Source: Stappia sediminis (lineage in GTDB: Bacteria; Pseudomonadota; Alphaproteobacteria; Rhizobiales; Stappiaceae). Taken from it: a stretch of 64,000 bases of DNA. The position numbers and the translations under genes were made by a program. The notes beneath the pieces are model-generated. The model did not search any database. It was not told where the DNA came from and saw only the letters and a list, made by a program, of their open reading frames with translations. Shown here one piece after another: positions 1 to 10,960 of this stretch (position 1 is the stretch's first letter; each line of letters begins with the position of its first letter). The stretch is taken from contig NZ_WUMV01000008.1 of NCBI RefSeq assembly GCF_009826895.1, positions 186,001 through 250,000 on the forward strand. Reading direction: 5' to 3'.

Positions 1-387
1 TCGCGCGGCCTCCATATTGTGGTCGCACTACGCCGGACGGCCGGATTCGACCCGCTGAGGCGGTTCATGCGAGGCTTCGCCGAAAGCGTGGCACGGGCCC
101 TTCCCGATCTCGCCACGACGCAACAGCGAAAGGCGCAACGCGGCGACCGGGTTTTGATCGACACGTTCCGCACAGCCTACGGCCAGACATTCGTGGCACC
201 CTATGCGGTGCGCGCAAGGCCGGGCGCACCCGTGGCGACGCCTGTGGAGTGGGACGAAGCGCTTTCAGCGGACATGTCGCCGCGAAAATATAACCTCAAG
301 ACCATCTTCCGCCGGCTCGGCCAGACAGAAGACCCCTGGCACGACATAGACGATCACGCGGTCGACGCCCGCAGCCTTGCAGGCTAG
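1..387 (+). CDS. LigD-type DNA polymerase/primase domain, C-terminal fragment (cut by window edge)
   Basis: The reading frame is open to the window start and ends at TAG 385-387, so only the last 128 residues are visible. It contains the SRGLHIVV strand near the start and then IDTFRTAYGQTFVAPYAV and RARPGAPVATPVEW. These are the closing motifs of the archaeo-eukaryotic-primase-like polymerase domain of LigD, which works with Ku in bacterial non-homologous end joining. Whether ligase and phosphoesterase domains precede it cannot be seen. A stand-alone LigD-like polymerase is the alternative. Confidence 0.75.
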   Translation, partial: SRGLHIVVALRRTAGFDPLRRFMRGFAESVARALPDLATTQQRKAQRGDRVLIDTFRTAYGQTFVAPYAVRARPGAPVATPVEWDEALSADMSPRKYNLKTIFRRLGQTEDPWHDIDDHAVDARSLAG

Positions 388-708
388 CCGTAGCGTGACA
401 TCACGCGAACTCGGAAACGGCGTAGCACTACCGATTCATATTGCGTGAATTCACATTGCGGAAAATTCCCATCCGGATATCCGCTATCCATCCTCGTTCC
501 GGCTTTTCGGCGCAGATGACACCTTGCACAACGTTTGACAAGTTGTCGCGTGCCCGTGCAGGGCTCTGCCCGGTCCGCCGGAAGAGGCGTTCCCTTTCAA
601 GGTCCTGCAATGCCGAGATCAGCGGTTTCCACCGCATCTTTTCGGGACGCAGCGAATGAAGGTTCTTTAAACCGGCAACTTGCCGGCAGGAATGCGTTTT
701 CGGGAAAA
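388..708. other. Intergenic region with no gene seen
   Basis: About 320 bases between the LigD-like gene and tRNA-Ser. Short open frames exist on both strands but lack ribosome sites or recognisable products. I see no convincing promoter or terminator. Confidence 0.5.
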
Positions 709-798
709 TGGCGGAGAGAGAGGGATTCGAACCCTCGGAACGCTTGCGCGCTCAACGGTTTTCGAGACCGCCCCGTTCGACCACTCCGGCACCTCTCC
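709..798 (-). tRNA. tRNA-Ser(CGA)
   Basis: The reverse complement folds as a class II tRNA: 5' acceptor GGAGAGG paired with TCTCTCC (one G-U), an anticodon loop carrying CGA, a long variable arm (GAGCGCGCAAGCGTTC), the T arm GAGGGTTCGAATCCCTC and an encoded CCA at 709-711. The CGA anticodon reads UCG serine codons, which are common in this GC-rich genome. Confidence 0.96.
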
Positions 799-1061
799 GC
801 ATTGGGCTGTACTTGGCCTCAGGTGGCGCGGAACATAGCCAAGCGGATTGCACTTAACAAGGGGGGTGGCAACGGTTTTCCGCAGGGGTGGAAAAGCCCC
901 GCCGAAGTGCGAATTCATCCACTGCCAAACGATGGCGCTTGCTTAGTGCGGACCTCCCGCAAACGGGGGGCGGTACGCGGCGCTGAAAGCGCATCACGGC
1001 ACGATCGAGCGATGATGGCAGCAACTCTAACGAAATTGGCACGATATGCCGCCCTCATCGA

Positions 1062-1089
1062 TTGACTTTGCCACGCCAATCCGTATAGT
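1062..1089 (+). promoter_or_regulatory. Probable housekeeping promoter of rplU-rpmA
   Basis: TTGACT at 1062-1067 and TATAGT at 1084-1089, 16 bases apart, about 290 bases ahead of rplU. This is close to the sigma-70 consensus. It implies a long untranslated leader. Confidence 0.6.
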
Positions 1090-1375
1090 CCACGCGCTTC
1101 GTTGAGGGAACGGTTCCTTCCACGTCGTAATCCGAGGCTCTCCAACCCTTCGTCGATGCAGACGCGCCCGCCTTTGCGGGGGTCTTGCATTTGAGGGGCA
1201 TCCCGGCCGCAAACCGCGGCGCGGCAAGAACGCCCGGGCAGAAAAACAGGCCCGGTACCGACAAGTCCCGGCCCGCGCGAAATCGAAGCGCGGCAAGGGC
1301 GCCGAAGGATACGAACGAAGCCGGTCCGGCAATCCGCCGGGCAAGCGGAAAAACGAAAAGAAGGACGTGCGAGAC
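1090..1375 (+). promoter_or_regulatory. Long 5' leader of rplU
   Basis: About 280 bases lie between the promoter and the rplU start with no supported gene. A stem CCCGC-CTTT-GCGGG at 1167-1180 is followed by a weak GGTCTTGCATTT tract and could act as an attenuator or protein-binding site. The region 801-1061 upstream, next to tRNA-Ser, holds nothing I can support. Leader regulation of ribosomal protein genes is common in bacteria, but its operation here is inference. Confidence 0.35.
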
Positions 1376-2032
1376 ATGTTCGCAGTGATCAAGACCGGCG
1401 GCAAGCAATACACCGTTGCCGCAGACGACCTCCTGAAGGTCGAGAAGATGCCGGCGGAAGCCGGCGATTCCGTCGTTTTCGACGAAGTCCTCATGGTCGG
1501 CAACGGCGCTGACACCACGATCGGTTCCCCGACCGTCGACGGCGCGACCGTCGTCGCTGAAGTCGTGGAACAGGGACGCAACCGCAAGATCATCGTCTTC
1601 AAGAAGCGTCGTCGCCAGAATTCGCGCCGCCGCAACGGCCATCGCCAGGCTTTCACGCTCGTCAAGATCACCGACATCCTGACGGACGGCGCCAAGCCGG
1701 CGGCCAAGGCCAAGGCGAAGAAGGCCGAGCCGAAAAAGGCCGAGGCCGAGAAGGAAGACAAGAAGCCGGCTGCGGCGAAGGAAGAGAAGGCAGAGGCCGA
1801 ACTTCCGGTCCTCTTCACCGCGCCGGAAGGCGAAAAGGACGATCTGAAGAAGATCGGCGGCGTCGGACCGGTTCTCGAAGGCAAGCTGAACGCGCTCGGC
1901 ATCACGACCTATGCGCAGATCGCCGCCTTCACGGCCGATGACATCGCCCGCGTCGACGAGGCCCTGAGCTTCAAGGGCCGCATCGAGCGCGAAAACTGGA
2001 TCGATCAGGCCAAGGAGCTGGCAGGCAAGTAA
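1376..2032 (+). CDS. rplU: 50S ribosomal protein L21 with C-terminal HhH-like extension
   Basis: Encodes L21 of the large ribosomal subunit, starting [12 protein letters not shown]. The start at 1376 has AAGGA at 1361-1365; a GTG nine bases upstream lacks room for a ribosome site. Residues 1-103 match the usual full length of L21. A Lys/Ala/Glu-rich linker (about 104-145) then leads to a 70-residue helical domain containing [20 protein letters not shown], a helix-hairpin-helix-type motif. The extension makes the protein 218 residues, about twice normal. From memory such fusions are usual in Rhizobiales. It is co-transcribed with rpmA. Confidence 0.95.
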   Translation: MFAVIKTGGKQYTVAADDLLKVEKMPAEAGDSVVFDEVLMVGNGADTTIGSPTVDGATVVAEVVEQGRNRKIIVFKKRRRQNSRRRNGHRQAFTLVKITDILTDGAKPAAKAKAKKAEPKKAEAEKEDKKPAAAKEEKAEAELPVLFTAPEGEKDDLKKIGGVGPVLEGKLNALGITTYAQIAAFTADDIARVDEALSFKGRIERENWIDQAKELAGK

Positions 2033-2085
2033 TTGCTTGCGCCCTTGAGAGCCTGAACTGAAGAAATCGGACGAGGAGTTTCGTC

Positions 2086-2355
2086 ATGGCACATAAAAAA
2101 GCAGGTGGTTCGTCCCGCAACGGCCGCGATTCCGCAGGCCGCCGCCTCGGCGTCAAGAAATACGGCGGCGAGCACGTGATTCCGGGCAACATCATCGCCC
2201 GCCAGCGCGGCACGAAGTGGCATCCGGGAACGGGCGTCGGCATGGGCAAGGATCACACGATCTTCGCCACGGTGGAGGGCAAGGTGGCCTTCCAGCAGAA
2301 AACGAATGGCCGAATCTTTATCAACGTACTCCCGGTAATGGCAGCCGCGGAGTAA
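2086..2355 (+). CDS. rpmA: 50S ribosomal protein L27
   Basis: 89 residues beginning [16 protein letters not shown], the classic L27 N-terminus that reaches toward the peptidyl-transferase centre, followed by [15 protein letters not shown] and [10 protein letters not shown]. The start is preceded by ACGAGGAG with good spacing. It follows rplU by 53 bases and shares its terminator, the usual rplU-rpmA pair. Confidence 0.98.
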   Translation: MAHKKAGGSSRNGRDSAGRRLGVKKYGGEHVIPGNIIARQRGTKWHPGTGVGMGKDHTIFATVEGKVAFQQKTNGRIFINVLPVMAAAE

Positions 2356-2432
2356 CGCCGACGTGTCCTTTGAAACCGCCGGCGTCTCATCGACCCGGAC
2401 GGTTTTGAAAACCGGCGCGATCCAGAGAGATC

Positions 2433-2467
2433 AAGGGGAGATGGGACGCCATCTCCCCTTTTTCTTT
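2433..2467 (+). terminator. Rho-independent terminator after rpmA
   Basis: Stem GGGGAGATGG (2435-2444), loop GACG, CCATCTCCCC (2449-2458), flanked by AA and a TTTTT-C-TTTT tract. It closes the rplU-rpmA unit just before the GNAT genes. Confidence 0.9.
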
Positions 2468-2490
2468 TAGCCATCCGCCGGGAGGACAAA

Positions 2491-3096
2491 ATGGTTGCCG
2501 ATCTGAAGGAAGACAGTGAGGAAAGAAGTCCGGATGCGGCCTTGACGCCGCAGGAAACCGGGCGCCTGTGCCTTGACATGCCGCGCAACGACGATCTCGC
2601 CGATATCGTCTATCTGGCCAACAACCGGAAGATCGCCTCGATGCTGGCGACCATGCCGCATCCCTTTGGCCTCGACGACGCGCGCGAAATGGTGGCGCGT
2701 TCGCAGAGCAACGGTCCGCGGTGGGCAAAATTCGCCGTCAGGCTGAAATCGACCGGCCGTTTCATCGGAGCCGCCGGCTTCGGCGCGTTCGAGGAGACGG
2801 GGGAGTACCACCTCGGCTATTGGATCGGCGAGCCGTTCCAGGGCAAGGGATATGCGACGGAAGCAGCCCAAACGCTGATCGATCACGTTTTCACTAAAAC
2901 GCCGGTTTCCCGGCTTGAAGGCGCGATCCGGATCGTCAACCCAAGCTCGCGTCGGGTTCTGGTGAAATGCGGCTTCCAGTATCGCGACCAGAGCATGATC
3001 CAGTCGCGGGCAGCGGGCGGCGCCGTCTCGGTCGAGCGTTTCTACCTGGAACGCAGCACCTGGGAAGCCCTGAAGAAGTGGGCTCGCGCATCGTGA
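2491..3096 (+). CDS. GNAT-family N-acetyltransferase (RimJ/RimL-like)
   Basis: 201 residues. The GNAT core is visible: GRFIGAAGFG (beta 4), HLGYWIGEPFQGKGYATEA (acetyl-CoA-binding loop of the Q/RxxGxG/A type) and NPSSRRVLVKCGF near the end. This RimJ/RimL-like subgroup acetylates protein N-termini or small amines; the substrate here is unknown. The stop overlaps a GTG of the next, decayed GNAT gene (GTGA at 3093-3096), and a third GNAT follows, so the genes arose by tandem duplication and are probably translationally coupled ahead of obgE. Confidence 0.88.
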   Translation: MVADLKEDSEERSPDAALTPQETGRLCLDMPRNDDLADIVYLANNRKIASMLATMPHPFGLDDAREMVARSQSNGPRWAKFAVRLKSTGRFIGAAGFGAFEETGEYHLGYWIGEPFQGKGYATEAAQTLIDHVFTKTPVSRLEGAIRIVNPSSRRVLVKCGFQYRDQSMIQSRAAGGAVSVERFYLERSTWEALKKWARAS

Positions 3097-3334
3097 GGTT
3101 GCCGGAACTCATGGCCCGTGACCTCGTTTTGCGCCCCCCTTCCGAAGTGGATGCCGAGGCGATAGAACGCCTTGGCAGGCGCGACCTCGAGGTCGCCCGA
3201 TCCAGGAAGATGGCTGAGAAGATTGGCTTCATCTCCATGAGCCGGTGTAGAAGATATTCGAAGGCCCGAGACGAAGTGATCTGGAAACTTACGACGCGCC
3301 TTGAAGGCAATGAATTTGATAAGAGATATGCATC

Positions 3335-3338
<4 letters not shown>
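3093..3338 (+). pseudogene. GNAT acetyltransferase with catalytic core deleted in frame
   Basis: An 81-residue frame beginning at GTG 3093 (overlapping the previous stop as GTGA) and ending in ATGA shared with the next start. Its first part, ARDLVLRPPSEVDAEAIERL, aligns with the N-terminus of the following GNAT (TARLTLRTPDESDIDRLVEL). Its second part, KIGFISMSRCRRYSKAR through RLEGNEF, aligns with the C-terminus of the same neighbour (KLGFEETASGSCASQAR through RLERNTF). About 95 residues between them, including the acetyl-CoA loop, are missing, with a junction near ARSRKMAEK. It keeps both translational couplings, so it may still be translated, but it cannot be an acetyltransferase. A deliberate short regulator is possible but less likely. 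Confidence 0.65.
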
Positions 3339-4947
<1,609 letters not shown>

Positions 4948-4958
4948 GGCGTGACGGC

Positions 4959-6107
4959 ATGACCACGACCGCCACTCCCATGCATCTTGCCGATTTCAGG
5001 CGCATCGTCGTGAAGATCGGCTCGTCGCTTCTGGTCGACAACGGCCGTCTCAAGCGCGAATGGCTGGAATCCCTTGCCGACGATCTTCAAGAGCTGTCCC
5101 GGGGAGGCGCCGAAATCGTCGTCGTTTCGTCCGGTTCCATCGCACTCGGGCGAGGCGTCCTCCGCCTGCCCAAGGGGCCGCTGAAACTTGAACAGGCCCA
5201 GGCGGCGGCCTCCGTCGGGCAGATTTCGCTGTCGCGCGCCTATTCCGAAAGCCTCGGCACACGCGGGATGACGGCCGGCCAGATCCTGCTCACCCTGGGC
5301 GATACGGAAGAACGACGGCGCTACCTCAACGCGCGCGAAACCATTTCGACGCTTTTGAAATTCGGCGCAATCCCGATCGTAAACGAGAACGACACCGTGG
5401 CGACTTCGGAAATCCGCTACGGCGACAACGACCGGCTTGCCGCGCGCGTCGCAACGATGGTGAGTGCCGAGTGCCTCGTGCTGCTGTCCGATGTCGACGG
5501 GCTTTACACCGCCCCGCCGGCAAGCGACCCGGATGCATTGTTCATTCCCGTCGTACCGGTCGTCACCGAAGAAATCGAAGCCATGGCGGGCTCCGCCGGG
5601 TCCGAACTGTCGCGCGGCGGCATGAAGACGAAGATCGAGGCCGCCAAGATCGCCACCTCGGCGGGCACGGTGATGGCGATTGCGAGCGGTAAACGCCTGA
5701 ACCCTTTGACCGCGATCGACAATGATGCCCGCGCGACATGGTTTCTCGCCTCCTCCACCCCCGGTTCGGCCCGCAAGGCCTGGATCGGAGGGCATCTGGA
5801 GACACGCGGCACGCTACACCTCGATGCAGGTGCCGTACGTGCTCTTTTGGGCGGCAAGAGCCTGCTGCCGGCTGGTGTGAAAGCGATTGACGGCGATTTT
5901 TCGCGGGGCGACGCCGTGCGCCTCATGGATGATGCGGGACGTCTCATCGGGCGCGGGCTCGTTGCCTATGACTTTCCGGAAGCAAGCCTGATCCTGGGCC
6001 GCAACAGCCGCGAGATCGAGACGATCCTGGGCTATGCCGGTCGCGCGGAGATGATCCACCGGGACGATCTGGTGCTTGACGGCGCGGCCGCGGAAAGAAA
6101 CATGTAA
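4959..6107 (+). CDS. proB: Glutamate 5-kinase
   Basis: First step of proline synthesis, ATP-dependent phosphorylation of glutamate. The amino-acid kinase domain starts [13 protein letters not shown] with Lys19, followed by VSSGSIALG and NENDTVAT; a C-terminal PUA domain runs from about residue 275 ([21 protein letters not shown]). The long form with PUA is usual. I chose ATG 4959 (382 residues) with GAGG just upstream; a TTG at 4944 overlapping the obgE stop is the alternative. proA follows 32 bases later. Confidence 0.96.
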   Translation: MTTTATPMHLADFRRIVVKIGSSLLVDNGRLKREWLESLADDLQELSRGGAEIVVVSSGSIALGRGVLRLPKGPLKLEQAQAAASVGQISLSRAYSESLGTRGMTAGQILLTLGDTEERRRYLNARETISTLLKFGAIPIVNENDTVATSEIRYGDNDRLAARVATMVSAECLVLLSDVDGLYTAPPASDPDALFIPVVPVVTEEIEAMAGSAGSELSRGGMKTKIEAAKIATSAGTVMAIASGKRLNPLTAIDNDARATWFLASSTPGSARKAWIGGHLETRGTLHLDAGAVRALLGGKSLLPAGVKAIDGDFSRGDAVRLMDDAGRLIGRGLVAYDFPEASLILGRNSREIETILGYAGRAEMIHRDDLVLDGAAAERNM

Positions 6108-6139
6108 GCCATAAAAGAACGATACGAGAATTTTGCGGG

Positions 6140-7435
6140 ATGAAAGCGATGTTGCAGGAAGCGGTGGCCGGTGAGGCCGATATCGAAGAGCTGATGCTGG
6201 AAATGGGCGCCAATGCGCGCGCGGCCGCACGAAAGCTCGCGACGGCGCCAACCGCGGCCAAGAATGCGGCACTCAAGGCCATGGCGGAAAGCCTGCGCGT
6301 CCGCACGCCCGAAATTCTTTCCGCCAACGCGCAGGACATCGCCGCGATGAAGGCGAACGGCCAGACATCGGCCTATCTCGACCGCGGCACGCTCAGCGTA
6401 GAGCGGATCGAGGCGATAGCCGCAAGCCTGGAGGCGATCGCCGAACTCGACGATCCGGTCGGCAAGGTCGTCGATTCCTGGGATCGCCCGAACGGACTGA
6501 AAATCGAGCGGGTCAGAACCCCGCTCGGCGTGATCGGCATCATCTACGAAAGCCGTCCGAACGTAACGGCCGATGCAGGCGCGCTTTGCCTGAAAGCCGG
6601 AAACGCCGCCATTTTGCGCGGCGGGTCGGACACCATACGCTCCAACATGGCCATTCACGCAAGCCTTGTGGAAGGGCTGAAGGCCGCGGGCCTGCCGGAG
6701 ACGGCGATCCAGTTCGTGCCCGTTACAGATCGCGCGGCTGTGGGCGAACTGCTGAAAGGCCTGAGCGGGCAGGTCGACGTGATCGTGCCGCGCGGCGGAC
6801 GGAGCCTTGTCGAGCGCGTGCAGACCGAAGCCCGGGTGCCGGTATTCGCGCATCTTGAGGGAATCTGCCATCTTTTCGTCGACCGGTCCGCGGATGTGGG
6901 CATGGCGGTGGATGTGGTGACCAACGCCAAGATGCGGCGCACGGGCATATGCGGCGCGCTGGAAACGCTGCTCGTCGACCGCGCGGTTGCCGATACCCAT
7001 CTGGTGCCGATCCTGCGCGCGCTGGAGCAAAAGGGCTGCGAAATTCGCGGCGAGGAGAAAGTAAAAACGTACTTTCCGGACGCCAAACCGGCCGAAGAAA
7101 AAGACTGGCATAGCGAATATCTCGACGCGATCCTGTCGGTGAAGATCGTGGACGGTATCGACGAGGCGATCGATCATATCGAGACCTACGGGTCGCATCA
7201 CACCGACGGCATCATCGCCGAGGATCCAGCCGCCGTGGAGAAGTTTTTCAACGAAGTCGATTCCGCGATCCTCGTTCACAACGCCTCGACGCAGTTCGCC
7301 GACGGCGGCGAATTCGGCATGGGCGCGGAGATCGGCATCGCAACGGGGCGGATGCATGCGCGCGGCCCCGTCGGACTGGAACAGCTGACGAGCTTCAAGT
7401 ACCAGGTGCGCGGCTCCGGCCAGACGCGGCCGTGA
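6140..7435 (+). CDS. proA: Gamma-glutamyl phosphate reductase
   Basis: Second enzyme of proline synthesis, NADPH-dependent reduction of glutamyl-5-phosphate to the semialdehyde. 431 residues of the aldehyde dehydrogenase superfamily. Visible are [28 protein letters not shown], the catalytic cysteine C271 in [13 protein letters not shown] and the closing EQLTSFKY. It sits between proB and nadD in one unit. Confidence 0.97.
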   Translation: MKAMLQEAVAGEADIEELMLEMGANARAAARKLATAPTAAKNAALKAMAESLRVRTPEILSANAQDIAAMKANGQTSAYLDRGTLSVERIEAIAASLEAIAELDDPVGKVVDSWDRPNGLKIERVRTPLGVIGIIYESRPNVTADAGALCLKAGNAAILRGGSDTIRSNMAIHASLVEGLKAAGLPETAIQFVPVTDRAAVGELLKGLSGQVDVIVPRGGRSLVERVQTEARVPVFAHLEGICHLFVDRSADVGMAVDVVTNAKMRRTGICGALETLLVDRAVADTHLVPILRALEQKGCEIRGEEKVKTYFPDAKPAEEKDWHSEYLDAILSVKIVDGIDEAIDHIETYGSHHTDGIIAEDPAAVEKFFNEVDSAILVHNASTQFADGGEFGMGAEIGIATGRMHARGPVGLEQLTSFKYQVRGSGQTRP

Positions 7436-7445
7436 CGGGCAGGCA

Positions 7446-8099
7446 ATGACAGCCGGCCCTCTCGCAGCATTGCCGCCGGACTGGATGCGGCTGCCCCACG
7501 CCGAGCCCGGCAACCGCATCGGCCTGTTCGGCGGTTCGTTCAATCCGCCGCATTCCGGGCACAGGACGGTTGCCGAAACGGCGCTGAAACGCTGCGATCT
7601 AGATCAGGTTTGGTGGCTGGTCACGCCCGGCAACCCGCTGAAGGAACACGGCGGGCTCGCGCCGCTTGAAGAGCGGGTGGACGCGGTGAGGAAACTGGCC
7701 CGCCACCCGCGCATGAAGGTGACCGCCTTCGAAGCGCTGATCGGCACCACCTATTCCGCCAGGCTGGTCGCAAGATTGCTGGAGATCCGGCCACGGCTCC
7801 GGTTCGCCTGGATCATGGGCGCCGACAACCTGATGACCTTTCATCGCTGGCAGTCCTGGCGCTCCATCCTTGAGAACGTGCCTTTGATCGTCGTGGATCG
7901 CCCCGATGCCTCATTCGCCCCGCTGAAATCCGTTGCGGCAAACGCATATGCGCCGTACCGCTGGGACGAGAGCCGCGCCACGACCCTTGCCGGCATTGCC
8001 CCACCGGCCTGGACTTTCCTGCACACCCGGCTCGACGATACGTCATCAACAGCATTGCGGGCGCAGCGTTGCGGGCATGCGACAGTCGTTCGCCAATAA
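7446..8099 (+). CDS. nadD: Nicotinate-nucleotide adenylyltransferase
   Basis: Transfers AMP from ATP to nicotinate mononucleotide in NAD synthesis. 217 residues with the nucleotidyltransferase signature GGSFNPPHSGH at 29-39, WWLVTPGNPLK, WIMGADNL, and SSTALR near the C-terminus, equivalent to the family's ISST-x-x-R motif. The stop of proA is 10 bases upstream, and rsfS and rlmH follow after a repeat-filled gap. Confidence 0.95.
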   Translation: MTAGPLAALPPDWMRLPHAEPGNRIGLFGGSFNPPHSGHRTVAETALKRCDLDQVWWLVTPGNPLKEHGGLAPLEERVDAVRKLARHPRMKVTAFEALIGTTYSARLVARLLEIRPRLRFAWIMGADNLMTFHRWQSWRSILENVPLIVVDRPDASFAPLKSVAANAYAPYRWDESRATTLAGIAPPAWTFLHTRLDDTSSTALRAQRCGHATVVRQ

Positions 8100-8278
8100 C
8101 GCTCGAAAACGCATCCCGAGCCAAATCCTGACGCCTAGGCAACGGCGCGCGTCTTGAAAATGTCAAGGCGGATCGCTTATCTTTATAGCAGTTCGATCCG
8201 GCTTCGAGCGCGCGATGTCAGCTCGCCGATGCCGCCTCGGACTTTCGGAAACGCGGGCTGGTCCGCGTTATCCTCGAC

Positions 8279-8395
8279 TTGGAGCGCTTTCCACGAAAGC
8301 GGCATCGCTTTCGTGACAAGAAATCGCTCCAGGATCAATGGTTTGAGCATATCCTTGTCGCGAAATCCGGTTCTGATTTCGCGGGATATGCTCTA
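8279..8395. repeat. Mosaic palindromic intergenic element (two modules)
   Basis: Two adjacent nested palindromes between nadD and rsfS. Module A: TGGAGCG (8280-8286) pairs with CGCTCCA (8325-8331), enclosing CACGAAAGCG (8292-8301), loop GCAT, CGCTTTCGTG (8306-8315). Module B: GAGCATATCC (8345-8354) pairs with GGATATGCTC (8384-8393), enclosing CGCGAAATC (8359-8367) and GATTTCGCG (8375-8383). Module B recurs in diverged form at 52605. This is the architecture of rhizobial REP/RIME-type elements. The remainder of the 8100-8418 gap shows no gene. Confidence 0.75.
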
Positions 8396-8418
8396 GACGA
8401 AGGGCTATACGTCTGAGC

Positions 8419-8829
8419 ATGACCTTTGAATCCGAGAGGGCCGTGGCGTCCTCTCACCAGGATGAAGCGATTTCCGTTGCTAAGCGCGGCAATCTGCTCG
8501 ATATCGTCCTCGCCAGTCTCGAAGACTCCAAGTCCGAGGACACCGTTTCCATCGACATCACCGGAAAGTCAGCGATCGCCGATCATATGGTGGTCACCTC
8601 GGGCCGTTCTCACCGGCACGTGGGCGCCATCGCCGATCATCTTTTGCGCGATCTCAAGGACTCCGGCCATGGTGCGGCGCGGGTCGAAGGGCTTTCGGCT
8701 TGCGACTGGGTGCTGATCGACGCCGGCGATGTGGTGATCCACATTTTCCGGCCGGAAGTACGCGGCTTCTACAACATCGAGAAGATGTGGGCCGCCGACA
8801 TACCGGCGACACCCAGGCTATCGGGCTGA
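8419..8829 (+). CDS. rsfS: Ribosome silencing factor RsfS
   Basis: 136 residues of the RsfS/Iojap family, which binds L14 and blocks 30S-50S joining when nutrients are short. Visible are DIVLASLEDSKSEDTVSIDI, SAIADHMVVTSGRSHRHV, the conserved core near CDWVLIDAGDVVIHIFRPEVRGFY and the closing LEK-like NIEKMW. Position between nadD and rlmH is the conserved bacterial order. Confidence 0.95.
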   Translation: MTFESERAVASSHQDEAISVAKRGNLLDIVLASLEDSKSEDTVSIDITGKSAIADHMVVTSGRSHRHVGAIADHLLRDLKDSGHGAARVEGLSACDWVLIDAGDVVIHIFRPEVRGFYNIEKMWAADIPATPRLSG

Positions 8830-8885
8830 AGCACGCCTGACGGGCAATATCGTATTCAGGGACCGGAATTTTCCGGCATCAGGCC

Positions 8886-9368
8886 GTGCGTGTGTTGTTT
8901 GCCTCCATCGGGCGGCTGAAAGCCGGCGCCGAAAGGCAGCTTTTCGACAGATACCAGGAGCGGATCGCAAAGGCCGGCCGCGCGCTTGGAATAACATCCG
9001 CTGACGAGATAGAGATCGCGGAAGACCGTTCGCCGCGCGCGCAAGAGCGCAAGGCCAATGAAGCGCGCGCGCTAATGAAAGCCCTGCCTGCAGGCAGCAT
9101 CGTCATCGCGCTCGACGAAAACGGCAGGACCTTCACGAGCGAGGATTTCGCCGCCCGGTTCGAAAGCTGGAAGGACAGCGGCGCGCCGGCAATCGCCTTC
9201 CTGACGGGCGGCCCGGACGGGCATGGTGACGAAGTGTTGAACGCCGCGGATCTGAAGCTCGCTTTCGGGCCGATGACCTGGCCGCACCAGATCGTGCGCA
9301 GCCTTGCCGCTGAACAGGTCTACCGCGCGATCACGATTTTGAGCGGCCATCCCTATCATCGTCCATGA
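8886..9368 (+). CDS. rlmH: 23S rRNA pseudouridine-1915 N3-methyltransferase
   Basis: 160 residues of the SPOUT-fold RlmH. GTG start at 8886 gives MRVLFASIGRLKAG, the expected N-terminus. Later motifs are IVIALDENGRTFTSEDFA, FLTGGPDGHG and the C-terminal MTWPHQIVRSLAAEQVYRA knot segment with YHRP at the end. It methylates pseudouridine 1915 in helix 69 of 23S rRNA, using S-adenosylmethionine. Confidence 0.95.
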   Translation: MRVLFASIGRLKAGAERQLFDRYQERIAKAGRALGITSADEIEIAEDRSPRAQERKANEARALMKALPAGSIVIALDENGRTFTSEDFAARFESWKDSGAPAIAFLTGGPDGHGDEVLNAADLKLAFGPMTWPHQIVRSLAAEQVYRAITILSGHPYHRP

Positions 9369-9592
9369 TACTGCTTATTGGCTCGGGATAACCCTCGACA
9401 CGCCTGTATTCTGCCTCATTTGTAAACTAGCGGTCGATCTGTCGATGAGACCTCGGCACGCATGGTCGCTATGGTTGACGATTCATTAACGTGACGAGGC
9501 CATCCTGAGGGAAACGGACAGGCGAAATGACGGTGCAGGAAAAGCACCCGGCCACGGTTTCGGCCTGCTCGCAAGTTTCTCAAGGGGTGTGT

Positions 9593-10960
9593 ATGCGCAA
9601 AGGGTCAACCCGGGCTCGGGACGCCGTGGCGGCTTTCTTTTTGAGCGCGGGCCTCCTTTTCGGCGCACCTTCCGCATTCGGGCAGGATGCGGTCGGATTT
9701 TCGGCGAATGCGCCGGGCGAAGGCGGCGAAGCGGACGCCCTGGACAGGCGCATTGCCGAGCGCGAAGAGGAACTGGGCGCGCTGACGCAGGATATCGAGC
9801 TGTCGGCCGAAAGGCAGGCGGCTATCGCCCGCGAGATCCGCTCGATCGACCGGGACAGGGAGGCGCTCAACGTCGACCTTTTGCGCACGGCGCAGCGGGT
9901 CAAGGGCCTTGAGGAGCAGTTGGCGGCAACCGAGGCGCGCCTCGGCCGCCTGGTGAGGAACGAGGAAACCGTGCTGGCTTCGCTGAGAGAACGGCAGGGC
10001 GTTTTGACGGAGGTGCTTTCCGCGCTGCAGCGGATCGGCCAGCGTCCGCCGCCTGCGCTCGCGGTAAGGCCTGAAGACGCGATCGGCGCCGTGCGCGGCG
10101 CTTTGCTGCTCAACGCGGTAATGCCGGAAATTCACATCGAGACGCAGGCGCTTTCGAGCGACCTGAAGGAATTGCGCCGGCTGAAGATATCGATCGCGGC
10201 CGAGCGGGACCGGCTTGGAACCGACGCCGAGCGCCTTGCCGAAGAACGCAAGCGCGTGGAGCTTATTCTGGCGTCCAAGAAGGACCAGCGCGCCAAAAGC
10301 CAGGCCGAGCTTGAAGCCGAGCGCGGCCGAGCGGCCGAACTGGCGGAAAAGGCAACGTCGCTGAAGGCTTTGATCGCCTCGATCGAAGAAGAGATCGAAA
10401 GCGCGCGCAAGGCGGCGGAAGAAGCACGCGCCGCGGAAGCGGCGCGCGCGAAAGCCGGCGATACGGAAACCGCGGCCGCCCCCTTTGCCGATCCAGGCAG
10501 GCTGGCGCCCGCTGTCGCATTTGTGAACACGAAGGCGAACCTGCCGCTTCCGGTGACCGGTTCCCTTCTCAGAAGCTTTGGCGAAGACGACGGATTCGGC
10601 GGTTTGACCGAAGGCCAGTCCATAGCCACCCGTTCGGGCGCACAGGTAACGGCACCGACGGATGGCTGGGTGGTCTATGCCGGACCGTTCCGCTCTTACG
10701 GCCAGCTCTTGATCCTTAACGCCGGCGACGGGTATCATATCCTGCTTGCCGGTTTGGGGCGTATCGACGTGGAGTTGGGTCAGTTCGTTCTCGCCGGAGA
10801 ACCCGTGGCGGAAATGGGATCAACGCAATTGGCAAGCGCAGCAACGCTTGACCTTGCAGCGACTCAGCCCGTCCTCTACGTTGAATTCAGAAAAGACGGC
10901 ATCGCGATCGATCCATCTCCGTGGTGGGATCGAGCCGAAGATGAGAAGGTTCGCGGATGA
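9593..10960 (+). CDS. EnvC-like murein hydrolase activator (M23 domain)
   Basis: 455 residues from ATG 9593, chosen because it begins a signal peptide (MRKGSTRARDAVAAFFLSAG, cleavage near AFG-QD) behind AAGGGG; an in-frame start at 9527 would bury the signal. Long coiled coils run from about residue 40 to 300. The C-terminal part carries a degenerate LytM/M23 fold (ARSGAQVTAPTDGWVVYAGPFRSYGQLLIL, GYHILLAGLG) lacking the full HxH zinc set, as in EnvC-type activators of amidases. It overlaps ctpA by 4 bases, suggesting coupled periplasmic wall turnover. Confidence 0.85.
   Translation: MRKGSTRARDAVAAFFLSAGLLFGAPSAFGQDAVGFSANAPGEGGEADALDRRIAEREEELGALTQDIELSAERQAAIAREIRSIDRDREALNVDLLRTAQRVKGLEEQLAATEARLGRLVRNEETVLASLRERQGVLTEVLSALQRIGQRPPPALAVRPEDAIGAVRGALLLNAVMPEIHIETQALSSDLKELRRLKISIAAERDRLGTDAERLAEERKRVELILASKKDQRAKSQAELEAERGRAAELAEKATSLKALIASIEEEIESARKAAEEARAAEAARAKAGDTETAAAPFADPGRLAPAVAFVNTKANLPLPVTGSLLRSFGEDDGFGGLTEGQSIATRSGAQVTAPTDGWVVYAGPFRSYGQLLILNAGDGYHILLAGLGRIDVELGQFVLAGEPVAEMGSTQLASAATLDLAATQPVLYVEFRKDGIAIDPSPWWDRAEDEKVRG

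Noticed and set aside
441-1065. Overlapping frames across the tRNA-Ser region
   Set aside because: They run through a tRNA gene and its flanks in several frames; no support for translation.
1185-1388. 67-codon frame in the rplU leader
   Set aside because: Arginine-rich shadow composition, no ribosome site, overlaps the rplU start.
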